A stretch of 64,000 nucleotides of DNA, taken from assembly GCF_003217775.1 (NCBI RefSeq), contig NZ_QJVJ01000001.1:804828-868827 (forward strand), in the 5' to 3' direction. The notes beneath the pieces were generated by a model. The model was not told the DNA's origin. It saw only the letters and a list, made by a program, of their open reading frames with translations, and ran no database searches. Source of the DNA: Paenibacillus flagellatus (lineage in GTDB: Bacteria > Bacillota > Bacilli > Paenibacillales > NBRC-103111). This document shows, one piece after another, positions 41,767 through 50,204 of the stretch (positions within the stretch are counted from its first letter, which is position 1; each line of letters begins with the position of its first letter). The position numbers and the translations under genes were made by a program.

Positions 41767-42219
41767 ATGCTGGTCTTGTGGGCGTTCGACGCATTCGTCG
41801 GGTGTCTGCTCGCGATGCGCGTCATTCAGGACGGAGATGGCGAAGACGATCCGGAGCTGGCCGCGCTGCGCATCCGGTCGCTGCTCATGCTCGGCGCCGT
41901 CTCGGTCGGCTGCGCCGTTTCGGGTGCCGTCGACGTGCCGGAGCGGCCGTTTCGCGCGGACGTTCATATCGTCGTATGGATTTGCGCAGCCGCCGTCGTT
42001 GCGGCCATGCTGGCTGTCACGTTGGCCCGAAGGCCCCGGTCGTCCGCCAAAGCCGCCGGAGCGTACGCGATGGAGGCGGGAGCCGCGGCAATCGCGCTCG
42101 TGCCGATGTTCGCGACGCCCGAGCTTTACCGGTTCCAGCCGTTGGTCGTGCTGGCCGGAATGGGGGGCCTGTTCGGAGGATACGTCGGCCTGCGGAACAT
42201 CCGCCGGCGCCGCCGGTAA
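41767..42219 (+). CDS. Hypothetical membrane protein
   Basis: A 150-residue protein with four or five hydrophobic segments (LLMLGAVSVGCAVSGAV, IVVWICAAAVVAAMLAVTLA, AMEAGAAAIALVPMFA, LVVLAGMGGLFGGYVGL) and a basic tail RNIRRRRR. The ATG at 41767 has AAAGGGG upstream; the first 16 codons of the longer frame are unsupported. No family recognised. It lies between a PadR regulator and a multicopper oxidase gene on the same strand. Confidence 0.6.
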   Translation: MLVLWAFDAFVGCLLAMRVIQDGDGEDDPELAALRIRSLLMLGAVSVGCAVSGAVDVPERPFRADVHIVVWICAAAVVAAMLAVTLARRPRSSAKAAGAYAMEAGAAAIALVPMFATPELYRFQPLVVLAGMGGLFGGYVGLRNIRRRRR

Positions 42220-42270
42220 TGACGGCGAAAGCCGCCGTTCGTCCGACCTTTTTTATGAGCAATTGGTATG

Positions 42271-42279
42271 TGATATACT
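42271..42279 (+). promoter_or_regulatory. Extended -10 promoter of the multicopper oxidase gene
   Basis: TGATATACT, an extended -10, lies 33 bases before the ATG at 42312 in an AT-rich stretch. The -35 is weak. Confidence 0.5.
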
Positions 42280-42311
42280 AGTTTATCCAATACTAAGGGG
42301 TGCACGTTTTC

Positions 42312-44384
42312 ATGTTCTATGTGATGTACGGAATGGACTTTCTGCTCACGCTTCTCCTCCTGATTTTCGCTTGGATCGCCGGCTCGGGCGCCGGCAAGCT
42401 CGCTTTCCGCAAGCGGGAGAAAGCGCGCCGGAAAGCGTGGATGCTGGCGATCAGCGCCGGCATCGCCCTCTTCCTCGTCGTATGCAGAATCTTATGGGCG
42501 GCCGCCATTTGGCAAAGCTTCGGCCCCCGGTTCGCGATCGACAGGCTGATCGATTCGCTGCCGCCGGTCGTCGTCCCCGCGATCGCCGTTCTTGCCTTCA
42601 CCGTCCCGCGGCTGCGGGCCGTCCTCCGACAAACGGCCGAAGGCCGGTTCGACCGGCCGAACGCCGCCGCGCCCGCTCTGGTCGTGCCGGTGCAAAGCTT
42701 GGCGCTCGGCGCGGCCGCCGGCTTGTACCTCGTCTTCTTCCCGCCCGCCCCGCCTTATTGGGGAACCGGGCTCGTCATGGCCGTTCTCGTGCTTGCCGGG
42801 ACCGTTCTGCTCCATCTGAAGCAGACGGGCCGGGTCCGCAAGCTCGGCGGCGAAGCCGTCGAGACGGCGGTCGGGGCGATGCGCCGGCGCCATTCGCTGG
42901 CGTCGGCCGGCCTCGCCCTCGCCGGCATCGTCGCGCTCGGCGTCTGGTGGACGGCGGCGGAGTCCACCAGCCGACTGCCGGAGCGGCTCAACATGGGCAG
43001 CCACGGCTCCGTCGACTACGGCGGCGGTCCCGTTGTCGCGCACGGCTCGGGCCACGCCGGCCACGGCGGATCGACGGCAGCCGCCGCGGCTTCGGTCCGA
43101 ACCGTCAGCGTAGCCGACTTGACCGGCCCGCAGTCGGGGACGCCCGACCGCCGATTCACGCTGACCGCGCGGAAGCAGACGATCCGCAAGGCGGACGGCC
43201 GGACCGAGGAGGGATGGTCGTTCAACGGCCAAATTCCCGGTCCGGAGCTGCGCGTCGCGCAGGGCGATCTCGTCGAGGTCGTCCTCGTCAACGAGGACGT
43301 CGATCAAGGCGTCACCGTCCATTGGCACGGACTCGACGTGCCGAACGCGGAGGACGGCGTCGCCGGCTTGACGCAGGACGCCGTCCTTCCCGGCCAAACG
43401 CATACGTACCGGTTCGTGGCCGAGCAGACGGGCTCGTTCTGGTATCATTCGCACCAGCAATCGTCCGAGCAAGTGCACCGGGGGCTGTTCGGTCCGCTGA
43501 CCGTCGTGCCGAAGGACGCCCCGCCGGACGTGCGGGACATCGCGGTCGTCTCGCACGACTGGGCGGTAGCCGACGGCTCGGACCGTCAGGAGGTGAAGCC
43601 GGGTACGCCCGTCCGGCTCCGCGTGACGAACCCGAGCAGCTACCCCGAGCGGTTCACGCTGACGGGCACGCCGTTTCGCGTCGCCGCGATCGACGGCACC
43701 GACGTGAACGAGCCGTCGGAGCTGACCGACTCCCTTCTGCTGCTTGCGGGAGGCGGGCGGTACGACCTCGTCTTCGCGATGCCCGACCGCCCCGTCGCGC
43801 TTCGGGCGAGCTATCGCGACCGTCCGGTCGTCGTCTTGAGTCCGGACGGCAGCGGACAGGCGCCGGAGGCGCCGGCCGTTACGACCGACTTCGACCCGGC
43901 CTCGTACGGCAAGTCGGCCGAGACGCCGTTCGGCGCGGACAGCAAGTTCGACCGCGCGTTCACGCTCGTCTTCGATTCGCATCCGTTTTCGTTTTACGAC
44001 GGGACATTCAACGACGGCTTTACGATCAACGGCAAGCTGTTCCCGCATACGCCGACGCTTCTCGTTCGCGAGAACGAGCTGATCAAGACGACGTTCGTCA
44101 ACCGCTCGTACATGGACCATCCGATGCATCTGCACGGCCATCATATGCTCGTGCTGAGCAAAAACGGCAAGCCGGTCACCGGCAGCCCGTGGTGGACGGA
44201 CACGCTCAACGTCGCGCCCGGCGAGACGTACGAGGTCGCCTTCCGGACCGACAATCCGGGCATTTGGATGGACCATTGCCACAACCTCATCCATGCGGCG
44301 GCCGGCATGACGATGCATCTCGCCTACGAGGGCGTGACGACGCCGTTCGAGGTCGGCAGCGCCACCGTGAACCGGCCGGAATAA
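42312..44384 (+). CDS. Membrane-anchored multicopper oxidase
   Basis: A 690-residue fusion of an N-terminal membrane domain and a copper oxidase. Residues about 5-220 hold five or six hydrophobic segments; a histidine/glycine-rich stretch (HGSGHAGHGG) follows and may bind copper. The oxidase half shows all four copper-ligand motifs: HWHGL, WYHSH, HPMHLHGHH and the type 1 block DHCHNLIHAAAGM. It oxidises Cu(I), Mn(II) or phenolic substrates outside the membrane with O2 as acceptor; the physiological substrate is not known. AAGGGG precedes the ATG. Confidence 0.88.
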   Translation: MFYVMYGMDFLLTLLLLIFAWIAGSGAGKLAFRKREKARRKAWMLAISAGIALFLVVCRILWAAAIWQSFGPRFAIDRLIDSLPPVVVPAIAVLAFTVPRLRAVLRQTAEGRFDRPNAAAPALVVPVQSLALGAAAGLYLVFFPPAPPYWGTGLVMAVLVLAGTVLLHLKQTGRVRKLGGEAVETAVGAMRRRHSLASAGLALAGIVALGVWWTAAESTSRLPERLNMGSHGSVDYGGGPVVAHGSGHAGHGGSTAAAAASVRTVSVADLTGPQSGTPDRRFTLTARKQTIRKADGRTEEGWSFNGQIPGPELRVAQGDLVEVVLVNEDVDQGVTVHWHGLDVPNAEDGVAGLTQDAVLPGQTHTYRFVAEQTGSFWYHSHQQSSEQVHRGLFGPLTVVPKDAPPDVRDIAVVSHDWAVADGSDRQEVKPGTPVRLRVTNPSSYPERFTLTGTPFRVAAIDGTDVNEPSELTDSLLLLAGGGRYDLVFAMPDRPVALRASYRDRPVVVLSPDGSGQAPEAPAVTTDFDPASYGKSAETPFGADSKFDRAFTLVFDSHPFSFYDGTFNDGFTINGKLFPHTPTLLVRENELIKTTFVNRSYMDHPMHLHGHHMLVLSKNGKPVTGSPWWTDTLNVAPGETYEVAFRTDNPGIWMDHCHNLIHAAAGMTMHLAYEGVTTPFEVGSATVNRPE

Positions 44385-44430
44385 GCGCCCGGCCGACGCC
44401 TTGCCGCCCGTACGGTCTTCCGCCGCGACG

Positions 44431-44470
44431 AAAAGCCCGCCTTCCGGCCGTTAGGCCGAGAGACGGGCTT
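44431..44470. terminator. Bidirectional terminator between oxidase and MATE genes
   Basis: AAGCCCG ... CGGGCTT with GGCC inner pairing. On the minus strand the stem is followed by TTTT, serving the MATE gene; on the plus strand by TTCGTTCGGTTT, serving the oxidase gene. Confidence 0.7.
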
Positions 44471-44507
44471 CGTTCGGTTTCGGTCGCGCAAGCGGATCGG
44501 ACGCCGG

Positions 44508-45938
44508 TCACACCCGGATCGTCTTCCACGCGCCCTTCTTGAACCGCCGGAAAATAAGCACCGAGCGGACGAACTGGTCCGCCGCCGCGGCAAGCCAAAT
44601 ACCGTACAGGTCCATCCGGAACGCGTACACGAACAGCAGGCTGAGCGCCACCCGGAATCCCCACACCCCGACGAACGTCGAATACAGCGGATACCGCGTA
44701 TCGCCCGCGCCGCGCAGCGCGCCGCCCAATATGAACTGCGTCGCCTGCGACACTTGGATGAAGCCCATGATGCGGATCGACAGCGCGCCCTTGTCGATAA
44801 TTTCCGGCTCCGTCGTGTACAGCAGCATGATTTGCGGAGCGAACAAGATGAAGCCGACGCCGAGCAAGCCGGCGACGTACATGCCGATTTTGCGCACCTG
44901 CCAGCCGTACCGCTCCGCGAGATCCGGCTTTTGCGCCCCGAGCGCCTGGCCGACGAGCGTCGACGCCGCGATCGCGAACGCCATGCCGGGCATGAACGTC
45001 AGCCCGAAAATGCTGAAGGCGATTTGCGTCGCCGCGACCGCCATCGTCCCGAGGCTGGCCGCCACCTTGACGAAGATGAGCATGCCGAGCCGCATGACGA
45101 TTTGCTCGACGGCCGACGGGAAGCCGATCTTGCAAATGCGCGCGACGATTTCCCGGTCGAAGCGGAACATATGCCGGAACGACAGGCGGACCTGGCTTTT
45201 GCCGCCGAACATGACCGCCGTCATCCAGACAGCCGCGACGAATTGCGACGCGATCGTCGCCAGGCCCGCCCCGGTCAAGCCCAATCCTTCGAAGCTCCCG
45301 ATGCCGTAAATGAGCGGGAAGCCGATGACGACGACGAGAATGTTTGCGATAACATTAATCTTCATCGGCGTCCGCGTATCGCCCGCCCCGCGCATCGTCG
45401 CCGAGAACGACATCGTGATCGTCGTGAAGCCGATCGACAAAAAGACGATTTTCGCGTACGTCAGCCCGTGCGCCACCACTTCCTCGGTGCCGCCCATGAG
45501 CCTCAGCAGCTGCGCCGCATAGATCGTGCTGAACGCCATCGTGACGACCGACAGCGCGATGTTGATCAGAAACGCCTGCCCGGCCGCCCGGTTCGCCTCG
45601 TCCAGCTTGCCGGCCCCGACCGAGCGCGCGACGATGACCGTCGTCCCGACGTTCAGCGTCATGAAGATCGCGAGCAGCAGGAAGAAGGGCTGATTCGTCA
45701 GTCCGACCGTAGCTACCGCCTCGGGACTAAGCCGCCCCACCATGATCATGCTGAGCATCTGCGTGAAGTTCGTCAGCATCATCTCGACCAAGGACGGACC
45801 GGCCAGCCGCAGGATCGACTGACGGACCGCTTTTTTGTCGTCGGGATCGACGAGATACGCCTCGTCGGCCGATGCGGCCGTGGCCTCAGGTCGCGCACCC
45901 GACGCGGCCGGACCCCGTTTCTCGGTTTCCACGTTCAT
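44508..45938 (-). CDS. MATE-family multidrug/sodium antiporter
   Basis: A 476-residue 12-helix MATE exporter. The paired family marks appear in each half: PSLVEMMLTNFTQMLSMIMVGRLSPEAVATVGLTNQ near the start, and VGQALGAQKPDLAERYGWQ later. It exports cationic drugs or metabolites using an ion gradient. AAGGTG precedes the ATG, and an extended -10 lies at 45974-45982. Confidence 0.92.
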   Translation of the reverse strand: MNVETEKRGPAASGARPEATAASADEAYLVDPDDKKAVRQSILRLAGPSLVEMMLTNFTQMLSMIMVGRLSPEAVATVGLTNQPFFLLLAIFMTLNVGTTVIVARSVGAGKLDEANRAAGQAFLINIALSVVTMAFSTIYAAQLLRLMGGTEEVVAHGLTYAKIVFLSIGFTTITMSFSATMRGAGDTRTPMKINVIANILVVVIGFPLIYGIGSFEGLGLTGAGLATIASQFVAAVWMTAVMFGGKSQVRLSFRHMFRFDREIVARICKIGFPSAVEQIVMRLGMLIFVKVAASLGTMAVAATQIAFSIFGLTFMPGMAFAIAASTLVGQALGAQKPDLAERYGWQVRKIGMYVAGLLGVGFILFAPQIMLLYTTEPEIIDKGALSIRIMGFIQVSQATQFILGGALRGAGDTRYPLYSTFVGVWGFRVALSLLFVYAFRMDLYGIWLAAAADQFVRSVLIFRRFKKGAWKTIRV

Positions 45939-45973
45939 GATATCGCACCTTCGTTCGCTATGATGTTAGATCC

Positions 45974-45982
45974 ATCATACCA
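45974..45982 (-). promoter_or_regulatory. Possible extended -10 promoter of the MATE gene
   Basis: Minus strand TGGTATGAT, 36 bases before the start codon; no clear -35. Confidence 0.4.
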
Positions 45983-46078
45983 CAGATCGGCGGACACGAA
46001 CGGACGAAAAACGTCGAAGGCCGCAAAAAACGGTTTTCCCGGCGGCTTCATGAAGAAGCCGCGCCGCCGCCAAGCCGG

Positions 46079-46109
46079 CAAGCCCCGAGCCGAAACGCCC
46101 GGGGCTTGT
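46079..46109 (-). terminator. Hairpin after the RidA gene
   Basis: Minus strand CAAGCCCCGGGC and GCTCGGGGCTTG form a 12-bp stem over a short loop, 43 bases beyond the RidA stop. No T run follows on that strand, so the call rests on strength and place at the end of the operon. Confidence 0.5.
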
Positions 46110-46151
46110 TTACTTATCGCCATCGCACCGGCTCATCGCTTCCCGGCCCGA

Positions 46152-46541
46152 TCAGTAGTAAGTCTTGTCCTTCTCCGCGGAAGCGACGACGTCGATTTCG
46201 ACGAGCAAATCGTAGTTCAGCTCGCAGTAGACGACCGTCCGGGCCGGATACGGCTCGCGGAAATACGTCTTGTACAAATCGTTGAAGGGCACGTACAGGC
46301 TGCGGTCCGCCAAGTAGACGGTCGCTTGCACGACGTCTCCCAGCGTCATGCCGGCCCGGGCCAGCACCTCCTCGATGTTGCGCATCGTAAAGGCCACCTG
46401 GGTATCCAAATCGGGCCCCGCTACCGTATTCGTGCTCGGGTCGATGCCCGCTTGGCCGGATACGTACAACGTTTGCCCGTTGCGCACCCCCATCGAGAAG
46501 GGCGGGCCCTTCAGCACTTCCTGCGGCGAGTATCGTTCCAT
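46152..46541 (-). CDS. RidA-family enamine/imine deaminase
   Basis: A 129-residue RidA (YjgF/YER057c/UK114) protein: GVRNGQTLYVSGQAGIDP, NIEEVLARAGMTLGDVVQATVYLAD and the family end PARTVVYCELNYDLLVEIDVVAS, in which the usual arginine is kept (PARTVV). It hydrolyses reactive imines from PLP enzymes and dehydrogenases. It is the last gene of the catabolic operon, where it probably clears an intermediate. Confidence 0.88.
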   Translation of the reverse strand: MERYSPQEVLKGPPFSMGVRNGQTLYVSGQAGIDPSTNTVAGPDLDTQVAFTMRNIEEVLARAGMTLGDVVQATVYLADRSLYVPFNDLYKTYFREPYPARTVVYCELNYDLLVEIDVVASAEKDKTYY

Positions 46542-46611
46542 GCTCCTCGTCCTCCATCCGTATTATCTATAGTCGGACCGACCGGCGATCGATCGGTCGG
46601 TCCGCGTCCCT

Positions 46612-47760
46612 TCACTCGCGAGCGTTCGCGCAAGCGTGCCCTTGCCCATACGGGATGCGGAGCCCGGCCGTGTCGATCGGTCGCTGCAAGTAGAGCGACG
46701 CCATGCCGGCATTGATCAGCCCCGTCGAATACAGGATGCGCTCCATCGGACACGGGGGCTCGCCGGTCGCGACGAACGTCTCGATCAGCCGCGTCAGACG
46801 CCCGAAATGGCCGAACGGACGGTCCGTCTCGCTGTTGCACCGCGCCGCCGTCACGCTCCCGTCGCCGCCGCGGAACGCATAGCCCCATTGCTCGATCAAA
46901 TCGCGAAATTGGACGACGTATCCCTTGCACCCGTCGTCATATTCGACGGCAAACAAAACCGGTTCGGTCTGCGTCTCGCGCGGATGCCCCTCCGGCAGCC
47001 CGTCGTAGACGGACAGCGCCGCATGCATCAGCGCCTCCGGCCACTCTCCCCGGTCCATCGCCTCCCACACGTCCGCTCCTTCGAGCGCCCATACGCGCCG
47101 CACTCCCTTCTCTCCGCCGTCCCGCTTCTCTGCGATCGACTGGAGCACCTCGAGAGCGTGGTAGCCGTAAGCCTCGACGGACGTCGAGAAGCTGACGACG
47201 AGCCATTCCCTTGCCCCGCCGAGCAGCGAAGCGTCGTAGGCCGGCACCGGGTCCGTATGCGGAATCGACGAGCCGCCGAAAAACGGGATCCCCCTTCGCT
47301 TCAGCTGCGCGTACATCCATTCCGCCTCGTCCGGATCGTAAGACAGATGCTTGTCGGAGAATATCGGGACGCGCAGCCCCAGATCGTCGAGCGCCGCCAG
47401 CGTCTCCCGCAGCAGCCGGCAGCGCGGGTACATCTTCTGCCGCTTCTCGTTCGTCGGATAATCGCCGTGCTCGCCGATAATGAGGACCCCATCGATCGGC
47501 GAATCGAGATGCGGCGCCCGCACCGCCTCCGCGATCGTCGGGTAGATCGGCACGCCGTGACGCGCCGCCATCTCCCGGCTCATGTCGTTGTCCGGCACCT
47601 GATCGGTGTAGATCGACGCCGCCGCAAGCTCCGGCTCGTAACCGAAATCGCCGAGCAGCCGGCCTACAATGACGTCGGCGTGCGAATTGTACCGGTATTC
47701 CGTCACGATGACGGCGACCCGCTTGCGGCGACCGCCGTTCCCGTCATTCCGTCCGCTCAT
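46612..47760 (-). CDS. Conserved protein of unknown function in a catabolic operon
   Basis: A 382-residue cytoplasmic protein. The N-terminal half reads VAVIVTEYRYNSHADVIVGRLL, PDNDMSREMAARHGVPIYPTIAEAV, GVLIIGEHGDYPTNEKRQKMYPRC, IFSDKHLSYDPDEAEWMYAQ and FFGGSSIP, which I recall as a conserved but unassigned family in soil bacteria and planctomycetes. Several His, Asp and Glu residues could bind metal. The ATG overlaps the preceding stop (ATGA, 47757-47760) and has GGGGGAGGAG upstream, so it is coupled to the creatininase gene. The longer open frame above is not coding-like. Function not known. Confidence 0.75.
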   Translation of the reverse strand: MSGRNDGNGGRRKRVAVIVTEYRYNSHADVIVGRLLGDFGYEPELAAASIYTDQVPDNDMSREMAARHGVPIYPTIAEAVRAPHLDSPIDGVLIIGEHGDYPTNEKRQKMYPRCRLLRETLAALDDLGLRVPIFSDKHLSYDPDEAEWMYAQLKRRGIPFFGGSSIPHTDPVPAYDASLLGGAREWLVVSFSTSVEAYGYHALEVLQSIAEKRDGGEKGVRRVWALEGADVWEAMDRGEWPEALMHAALSVYDGLPEGHPRETQTEPVLFAVEYDDGCKGYVVQFRDLIEQWGYAFRGGDGSVTAARCNSETDRPFGHFGRLTRLIETFVATGEPPCPMERILYSTGLINAGMASLYLQRPIDTAGLRIPYGQGHACANARE

Positions 47761-48545
47761 AGCGTCTCCTCCCCCCGCTCCATCGCCCGGATCGTCCGGA
47801 CGAGCCAACCCGACACGCTGTCCGCGATCGTCTCGAGGTACAGCCGTCCTTTCCCGGCCGTCGCCAGCTTCGGCGCGTCCGTATACCCGTCGCAGCCGGT
47901 CAGCTCGCCGTGCCGGCCGACGAATGCGCCCGGCGGACCGGCGAATATCCAATCCCGCTCCGGATGGCTGTCGCCGATCCGGTCCTCGCGGACGAGCTCG
48001 GGGCGGAGCGCCATGACCGCCGCCGTCTCGAACCCGCCGGCATGTCCCGGCACCGGACCGACCTCGCTCGCGCGAATCGCGGCGAGACTTTCCCGCGCGA
48101 GCGACCAATACGAGGCCGCCGCCGTCCAGATCGGGTGCCGGACGGCGAGGTCGTTCGCGACCTGCTGCATCATCGGCTCGTTGCCGCCGTGCCCGTTCAG
48201 GAAGACGATTTTGCCGAAGCCGGCCTTGACGAGGCTTTCTCCGATGTCCCGGACGACTTGGAAATACGTCATCGGCGACAGCGAGATCGTCCCGCCGAAC
48301 GACAGATGGTGCTCCGAGCAGCCGATCGGCAGGAGCGGCGCGAGCAGAACCGGCACGTCGTCCGCCGCCCGGCGAACGGACCTCTCCGCCACGTCGCCCA
48401 TAATGAAGCTGTCCGTGTAGACCGGCAAATGGGGACCGTGCTGCTCCGTAGCCGCCAGCGCCACGACGACGGCGCCTCCCGACCGGGCGAACTCGCCGAC
48501 CTCCTCGCGCGTATGGTCGTGCATCCAAATCGATTTCACGCTCAC
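47757..48545 (-). CDS. Creatininase-family amidohydrolase
   Basis: A 262-residue member of the creatininase/mycofactocin-MftE family. Metal-ligand motifs are seen in ATEQHGPHLPVYTD (Glu, His, Asp), then GCSEHHLSFGGTISLSP and FLNGHGGNEPMM. Such enzymes open cyclic amides or cleave small amide substrates; many members have no assigned substrate. The GTG start overlaps the SDR stop (GTGA), a four-base coupling, and a second GTG lies two codons on. Confidence 0.82.
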   Translation of the reverse strand: MSVKSIWMHDHTREEVGEFARSGGAVVVALAATEQHGPHLPVYTDSFIMGDVAERSVRRAADDVPVLLAPLLPIGCSEHHLSFGGTISLSPMTYFQVVRDIGESLVKAGFGKIVFLNGHGGNEPMMQQVANDLAVRHPIWTAAASYWSLARESLAAIRASEVGPVPGHAGGFETAAVMALRPELVREDRIGDSHPERDWIFAGPPGAFVGRHGELTGCDGYTDAPKLATAGKGRLYLETIADSVSGWLVRTIRAMERGEETL

Positions 48546-49288
48546 AGATGGTACCCCCCGTCCACCGAATAAAGCGAGCCCGTTATGTACGACGCCAAGT
48601 CCGACAGCAAAAACGCCGCCACCCGGTTCACCTCGTCGCTGCTGCCGCTTCGTCCCAACGCCGTCTCCCGGCGCATCATCTCCTGGTGCGACTCCGGCAG
48701 CGAATCGAGCCGCTCCGGCGACTTGAAGTCGCCCGGCACGAGCACGTTCGCGCGGACGCCCCGGTCCGCGTAATCGGTGGCGATGACCCGCGTCAGCTGG
48801 TTGACGCCCGCCTTGCCGGCGCCGTAGCCGAGGCAGCCCTTCTTCGGCAGATGGCCGAGGACGGACGACGTATTGACGATCGCCCCGCCTCCCGAGCGGA
48901 TCAGGAGCGGCAGCGCATGTTTGCAGACGAGGAACGTGCTCGTCAGCGTGCCGCGCATCGTCCGCTCCCATTCGTCGAGCGACAGCTCGAGCGCCGGCTT
49001 CCAAATGTTCGTGTACACGTTATGGTACGTGCCGTCGAGACGGCCGAACTTGGCGTCGGCGGCGTCGACGACCATGCGCACCTGCTCCTCGTCCGTCGCG
49101 TCGGCCGTCAGGAACAGAAACCGCCCGTCGCCGTATCGCTCCAGCGCGCCCTGCAGCTCCGGCGACCGGTCGAGCGGCACGATGTCGCAGCCGACGACGT
49201 TCGCCCCGTATTCGAGAAACATCGGCACGGCGGAACGTCCCAGCATCCCCGCCGCGCCCGTAATCAGTATCGTTTTCCCTTGCAGCAT
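48542..49288 (-). CDS. Short-chain dehydrogenase/reductase
   Basis: A 248-residue classical SDR. The NAD(P)-binding motif is TGAAGMLG at residues 10-17, followed by the acidic CDIVPLD, which favours NAD over NADP. The catalytic serine lies in VNTSSVLG and the YxxxK pair in GYGAGKAG; GSLYSVDGGYHL is the usual end. It probably oxidises the imported sugar or polyol, or its derivative. The canonical NNAG motif is altered to YHNVYTN, worth noting as a change near the active site. Confidence 0.9.
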   Translation of the reverse strand: MLQGKTILITGAAGMLGRSAVPMFLEYGANVVGCDIVPLDRSPELQGALERYGDGRFLFLTADATDEEQVRMVVDAADAKFGRLDGTYHNVYTNIWKPALELSLDEWERTMRGTLTSTFLVCKHALPLLIRSGGGAIVNTSSVLGHLPKKGCLGYGAGKAGVNQLTRVIATDYADRGVRANVLVPGDFKSPERLDSLPESHQEMMRRETALGRSGSSDEVNRVAAFLLSDLASYITGSLYSVDGGYHL

Positions 49289-49333
49289 AAGTCTCCAGCA
49301 CTCCTTTACCGTTTCGCTCCCCGTGTATGTCCC

Positions 49334-50170
49334 TTATCCTTTCACCGCTCCGAGCGTCGCCCCTTCGGCGATCCGTTTCTGGAACGCCATGTAGATGAGC
49401 AGCGACGGAATCATCGCGATCGTCACGCCGGCGAACAGCGTCACCCAGTCGGCGCTGTACTGCATCTTCTGGTTCGCGTGGAACATGTTGACCCCGATCG
49501 TATATTTTTTGGCGTCGGTCAAGTAGATGAAAGGGCCCAGGAAGTCGTTATACAGATTCAAAAATTTGAAAATCGCCACTGTCACGATGCCCGGCGTCGA
49601 CAGCGGCACGATGATGCGCCAAAACGTCTGGAACAACGAAGCCCCGTCGATGTACGCGCTCTCCTCCAGCTCCTTCGGCAGCGAACGCATGAACCCGCCG
49701 AGCAGCATCAAGTAAAAGACGCTTTCCCCGAGACTGTTCAGGATGATCAGTCCGGTCAAGCTGTTCGTCAAATGCAGCTCGCGCATGAGCACGTACTGCG
49801 GAATGAGCGCGTTGATGCCCGGCAGGAACAGCGACAGCATGATAAGCCCCCAGATAAACCGCCGTCCGCGGAACGTCACCCGGGTGAGCGCGTACGCGTT
49901 CAGCGTCGTCAGGAATACGCCGAGCGCGAGCCCGCCTCCGACGTAGTAGAGCGTATTGAGCACGGACCGTCCGAGCTCGTACGTCTTCCACGCCTTCGCG
50001 TAATTTTTCCATTGCAGCGCGTCCGGGAACGCCCAGATGTCTTGGAAAAACTCCCGGTTCGTCTTCAGCGACTGGTACAGCATCCAGACGATCGGCAGCA
50101 GGATCGATATCGCCCACAGCAGCAGCAGCAGCCTTAGCAGCGGGTCGAGCCAACTCCGTTTGTTGTCGAT
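49334..50170 (-). CDS. Carbohydrate ABC transporter permease, MalG type, with apparent ATC start
   Basis: A MalG-type permease, six membrane helices, with the EAA loop seen in ESAYIDGASLFQTFWRIIVPLSTPGIVT. The first ATG (50083) would cut off helix 1. The frame continues above it with KRSWLDPLLRLLLLLWAISILLPIVW, the family's usual first helix, and no ATG, GTG or TTG occurs before the previous stop. The codon at 50168-50170 is ATC, with GAGAGGAGGG exactly eight bases upstream, so I start there. Alternatives are an ATT 33 bases above, internal CTG, or a sequencing error. It pairs with the permease at 50205. Confidence 0.75.
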   Translation of the reverse strand: MDNKRSWLDPLLRLLLLLWAISILLPIVWMLYQSLKTNREFFQDIWAFPDALQWKNYAKAWKTYELGRSVLNTLYYVGGGLALGVFLTTLNAYALTRVTFRGRRFIWGLIMLSLFLPGINALIPQYVLMRELHLTNSLTGLIILNSLGESVFYLMLLGGFMRSLPKELEESAYIDGASLFQTFWRIIVPLSTPGIVTVAIFKFLNLYNDFLGPFIYLTDAKKYTIGVNMFHANQKMQYSADWVTLFAGVTIAMIPSLLIYMAFQKRIAEGATLGAVKG

Positions 50171-50204
50171 AGCCGGTCCCTCCTCTCCCGTATCCCGGTC
50201 GCGG

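Noticed and set aside
41735..44542. A 935-residue plus-strand frame over the small membrane protein and multicopper oxidase.
   Set aside because: Out of frame with both real genes, arginine-rich and without any domain; the copper motifs are in another frame.
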